64,000 nucleotides of DNA from Mangrovicoccus algicola (GTDB taxonomy: Bacteria > Pseudomonadota > Alphaproteobacteria > Rhodobacterales > Rhodobacteraceae). Positions 61,912 through 64,000 of this stretch are shown piece after piece (the first letter of the stretch is position 1; the number at the start of each line of letters is the position of its first letter). Made by a program: the position numbers and the translations under genes. The notes beneath the pieces were generated by a model. The model was not told the origin of the DNA. It did no database searches and was given only the letters and a program-made list of their open reading frames with translations. The stretch covers positions 1-64,000 of the forward strand of contig NZ_JACVXA010000020.1 of NCBI RefSeq assembly GCF_014903745.1, given 5' to 3'.

Positions 61912-63099
61912 ATGTCCGACTCCGTTCCCGATGCCGCCGCCCCGCCGGGGCTGATCCAGCCGCTGACCGCCGGGATCCTGGCGGCCGTGGTGGGGTTCTC
62001 CAGTTCCTTTGCCATCGTGCTTCAGGGATTGCGCGGGGTGGGCGCCACCGCAGACCAGGCGGCGTCGGGCCTGTTCGTGCTGTGCCTGCTGCAGGGGGCG
62101 CTGGCGGTGTGGCTGGGGTTGCGCCTGCGCCAGCCGGTCAGCCTGGCCTGGTCGACGCCCGGCGCGGCGCTGCTGATCGGGGCGGGGATCCCCCAGGGCG
62201 GGTTCGGCGTGGCGGTGACGGCCTTCCTGATCGCCGGCGCGCTGGTGGTTCTGGCCGGGCTGTGGCGGCCGCTGGCACGCGCCGTCGCGGCGATCCCGCT
62301 GCCGCTGGCGGGGGCGATGCTGGCCGGGGTGCTTCTGGATCTGTGCCTGGCGCCGGTGCGCGCGGTCGAACAGGTGCCGGCCCTGGCGCTGCCCGTGGTC
62401 GCGGCCTGGCTGGCCGGCTGGTGCCTGGCGCGGCGCTATGCGGTGCTGATCGCCGTGGTCGTGGCGCTGGCCGTGATCGCGCTGGCCGCGGACCTGCCGC
62501 CCGGGGCGGCGGCGCCCGTGCTGCCCGTTCCGGTTGCGGTGCGGCCGGTGCCCGATCTTCTGCCCGCGCTCGGCATCGCGCTGCCGCTTTTCGTCGTCAC
62601 CATGGCCTCGCAGAACGTCCCGGGCCTCGCCGTGCTGCGGTCGAACGGCTACGTGCCGCGCACAGGGCTGGTCTTCGTCTCCACCGGGCTGGCCAGCATG
62701 GGGGCCGCGATCTTCGGCGGGCACGGGCTGAACCTGGCGGCGATCACCGCGGCGCTCTGCGCCGGGCCCGAGGCGGGGGAGGACCGCGCGCGGCGCTATA
62801 TCTCCAGCGTCACCTGCGGCGCGGCCTATCTGGTGATCGCCCTGGGGGCGGGGGTGGCGGCGGGCGTGGTCGCCGCCGCGCCGCCGGTTCTGATCGAGGC
62901 GGTGGCCGGGCTGGCCCTGCTGGGCAGCCTCGGCGGCGCGCTGGTCACGGCCCTGGCCGCGGAGGAGCACCGCACCGCCGCCGTCGTGACCTTCGTCACC
63001 ACCGCCTCCGGCCTGTCGATCTTCGGCATCGGCGCGGCCTTCTGGGGGATGCTGGCCGGCGGCCTCCTGATGGCGGCAGAGCGGGTCTCAGCCAGCTGA
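61912..63099 (+). CDS. benE: Benzoate/H+ symporter family protein (BenE)
   Basis: 395-residue inner-membrane transporter with about 11-12 helices. GFSSSFAIVLQGLRGVGATADQAASGLF at the N-terminus, SLAWSTPGAALLI and VVTMASQNVPGLAVLRSNGY in the middle are the BenE signature; GGHGLNLAAITAALCAGPEA follows. The start at 61912 (MSDSVPDAAAPPG) is preferred to an in-frame ATG at 61858 in the operator. No benABC genes are in the window. Its 3' end overlaps the convergent EamA gene by 12 nt. Confidence 0.88.
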   Translation: MSDSVPDAAAPPGLIQPLTAGILAAVVGFSSSFAIVLQGLRGVGATADQAASGLFVLCLLQGALAVWLGLRLRQPVSLAWSTPGAALLIGAGIPQGGFGVAVTAFLIAGALVVLAGLWRPLARAVAAIPLPLAGAMLAGVLLDLCLAPVRAVEQVPALALPVVAAWLAGWCLARRYAVLIAVVVALAVIALAADLPPGAAAPVLPVPVAVRPVPDLLPALGIALPLFVVTMASQNVPGLAVLRSNGYVPRTGLVFVSTGLASMGAAIFGGHGLNLAAITAALCAGPEAGEDRARRYISSVTCGAAYLVIALGAGVAAGVVAAAPPVLIEAVAGLALLGSLGGALVTALAAEEHRTAAVVTFVTTASGLSIFGIGAAFWGMLAGGLLMAAERVSAS

Positions 63100-63981
63100 G
63101 CGGCGCGGGCGGGCCAGCTGCACGCAGAGGATCCCCGCCGCCACGACCAGCACCCCGGCCAGGTCCCACAGCGACAGCTCCTCGCCCAGCAGGACCGCGG
63201 CCACGGCCACGCCGAAGACCGGGTTGAGGAAATGGTAGGTCGCGGCGCGCACGGCGCCGATCCGCTGGACCAGCCAGAACCAGACGAAGGTCGCGATCAG
63301 CCCCGGCACCACCGTGGTATAGGCCAGCGCCCCGACCAGCCGCGGCGTCCAGGTGACTTCCCAGGTCTCGGTCAGCCCGCCGGCGAGGGCCAGCGCGGCG
63401 GCGCCGACCCACATCTGCAGCCCGACGATCATCAGCAGGTTGCCGCCGGAGGAGGCGCCGCGCATCGCCAGTGTCGCAACGGCCAGCGCGGTGACGCCCA
63501 GCCCGCACAACACCAGCCCGAAGGCATCCGCCCCGCCCGAGATCCGGTGCCCGAGGATCAGCGCCACGCCGGCCAGCCCCGCGCCCAGCCCGATCCAGCC
63601 CAGAAGCGGCGGGCGCTGGCCGAGAAACGCCCAGCCCAGCAGCGCCACCAGCAGGGGCATGGTCGAGGCGGTGATCGTCGCGACCGAGGCGGGCACGGTC
63701 TGCATGGCGATGAAATACAGCCCCAGATACAGCGCATTCTGGCAGATGCCGAAAACCGCGGTCATCGCCCATTGCTGCCGGGTCAGGCGGATCGTCTGGC
63801 CAAGCGCGGCGGCGATCGCCACGGCCAGCGCGCCGGATATGGCAAAGCGCAGCGCCAGCGACAGCATCGGCGGCGCCTCGGCGACGATGATGCGGGCCGA
63901 GGAGAAGGCCGAGGACCACATGAAGGAGAAGGCCACGCCCATGGCGACGGCAAGAAGATCGAAACGCGGGGAACTGGTCAT
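63088..63981 (-). CDS. EamA/DMT family transporter
   Basis: 297-residue inner-membrane protein with ten predicted helices in two EamA repeats (about residues 8-140 and 150-290). Typical features: FMWSSAFSSARIIVAEAPPMLSLALRFAISG and, near the end, YHFLNPVFGVAVAAVLLGEELSLWDLAGVLVVAAGI. The family exports metabolites, often amino acids; substrate unknown. The start at 63981 is near the window edge, with GGGGG upstream; the promoter may lie outside. Confidence 0.85.
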   Translation of the reverse strand: MTSSPRFDLLAVAMGVAFSFMWSSAFSSARIIVAEAPPMLSLALRFAISGALAVAIAAALGQTIRLTRQQWAMTAVFGICQNALYLGLYFIAMQTVPASVATITASTMPLLVALLGWAFLGQRPPLLGWIGLGAGLAGVALILGHRISGGADAFGLVLCGLGVTALAVATLAMRGASSGGNLLMIVGLQMWVGAAALALAGGLTETWEVTWTPRLVGALAYTTVVPGLIATFVWFWLVQRIGAVRAATYHFLNPVFGVAVAAVLLGEELSLWDLAGVLVVAAGILCVQLARPRRSAG

Positions 63982-64000
63982 GCCCCCGCTCTAGCATGTC

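Overview
The window is high-GC DNA from an alphaproteobacterium, most likely a Rhodobacteraceae member close to Paracoccus or Rhodobacter. The main evidence is gene order. A dnaQ-coaE-aroE-maf run, a DnaA-box-rich gap, hemJ, rho-mnmE-mnmG-rsmG-parA-parB and then hemW-rdgB-rph / hrcA-grpE is the arrangement expected around an alphaproteobacterial chromosome origin. The petP-petR pair and a Tim44-like gene fit the same group. No prophage, insertion sequence, CRISPR array or integrase is visible.

Layout. 0.3-2.2 kb: permease and ATPase of a quaternary-amine (choline/betaine type) ABC importer. 2.3-10.2 kb, minus strand: an RNA methyltransferase, two tandem ABC half-exporters, and a cca-nudix-hslO operon. 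10.2-16.2 kb: a second Nudix enzyme, a receiver-SpoIIE phosphatase facing an Hpt gene, ilvA, a thioesterase, argG, and a zinc-ribbon protein whose stop codon lies inside tRNA-Arg(CCU). 16.4-19.7 kb: a LacI regulator, an envelope group (two L,D-transpeptidases and a CAP-domain lipoprotein) and a 59-residue secreted/membrane protein with a clear terminator. 19.8-24.3 kb: hemH, a methyltransferase and comF that share a CATG at their start codons, grxC, a MarR regulator and rbsK. 24.4-36.5 kb: maeB, mutS, smr, Tim44-like, fxsA, secB, an acetate/succinate CoA-transferase, dnaQ, coaE, aroE and maf. 36.5-36.9 kb: probable oriC. 36.9-44.2 kb: hemJ, rho, mnmE, mnmG, rsmG, parA and parB, with three perfect parS 16-mers inside the genes. 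44.2-48.9 kb: ybaN, hemW, rdgB, rph, hrcA and grpE.

49-64 kb is more accessory. It holds a YdcF protein and an alpha/beta hydrolase that overlap tail to tail, then a protocatechuate operon (pcaQ divergent from pcaD-C-H-G, a BKACE-family gene, and pcaB). After that come ilvE, petP-petR, aroC, a decayed alpha/beta-hydrolase pseudogene, a secreted M48-like protein with HQVAH in place of HExxH, and a GntR/BenE benzoate-transporter pair sharing an operator. An EamA exporter ends the window.

How the parts work together. The centre handles replication start and segregation: DnaA boxes, ParAB and parS, with an additional degenerate parS about 12 kb to the other side of oriC. The pca operon takes protocatechuate to beta-ketoadipate. 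The embedded BKACE gene suggests a one-step cleavage of beta-ketoadipate with acetyl-CoA in place of PcaIJ and PcaF, which are not in the window. BenE may supply benzoate to related aromatic catabolism.
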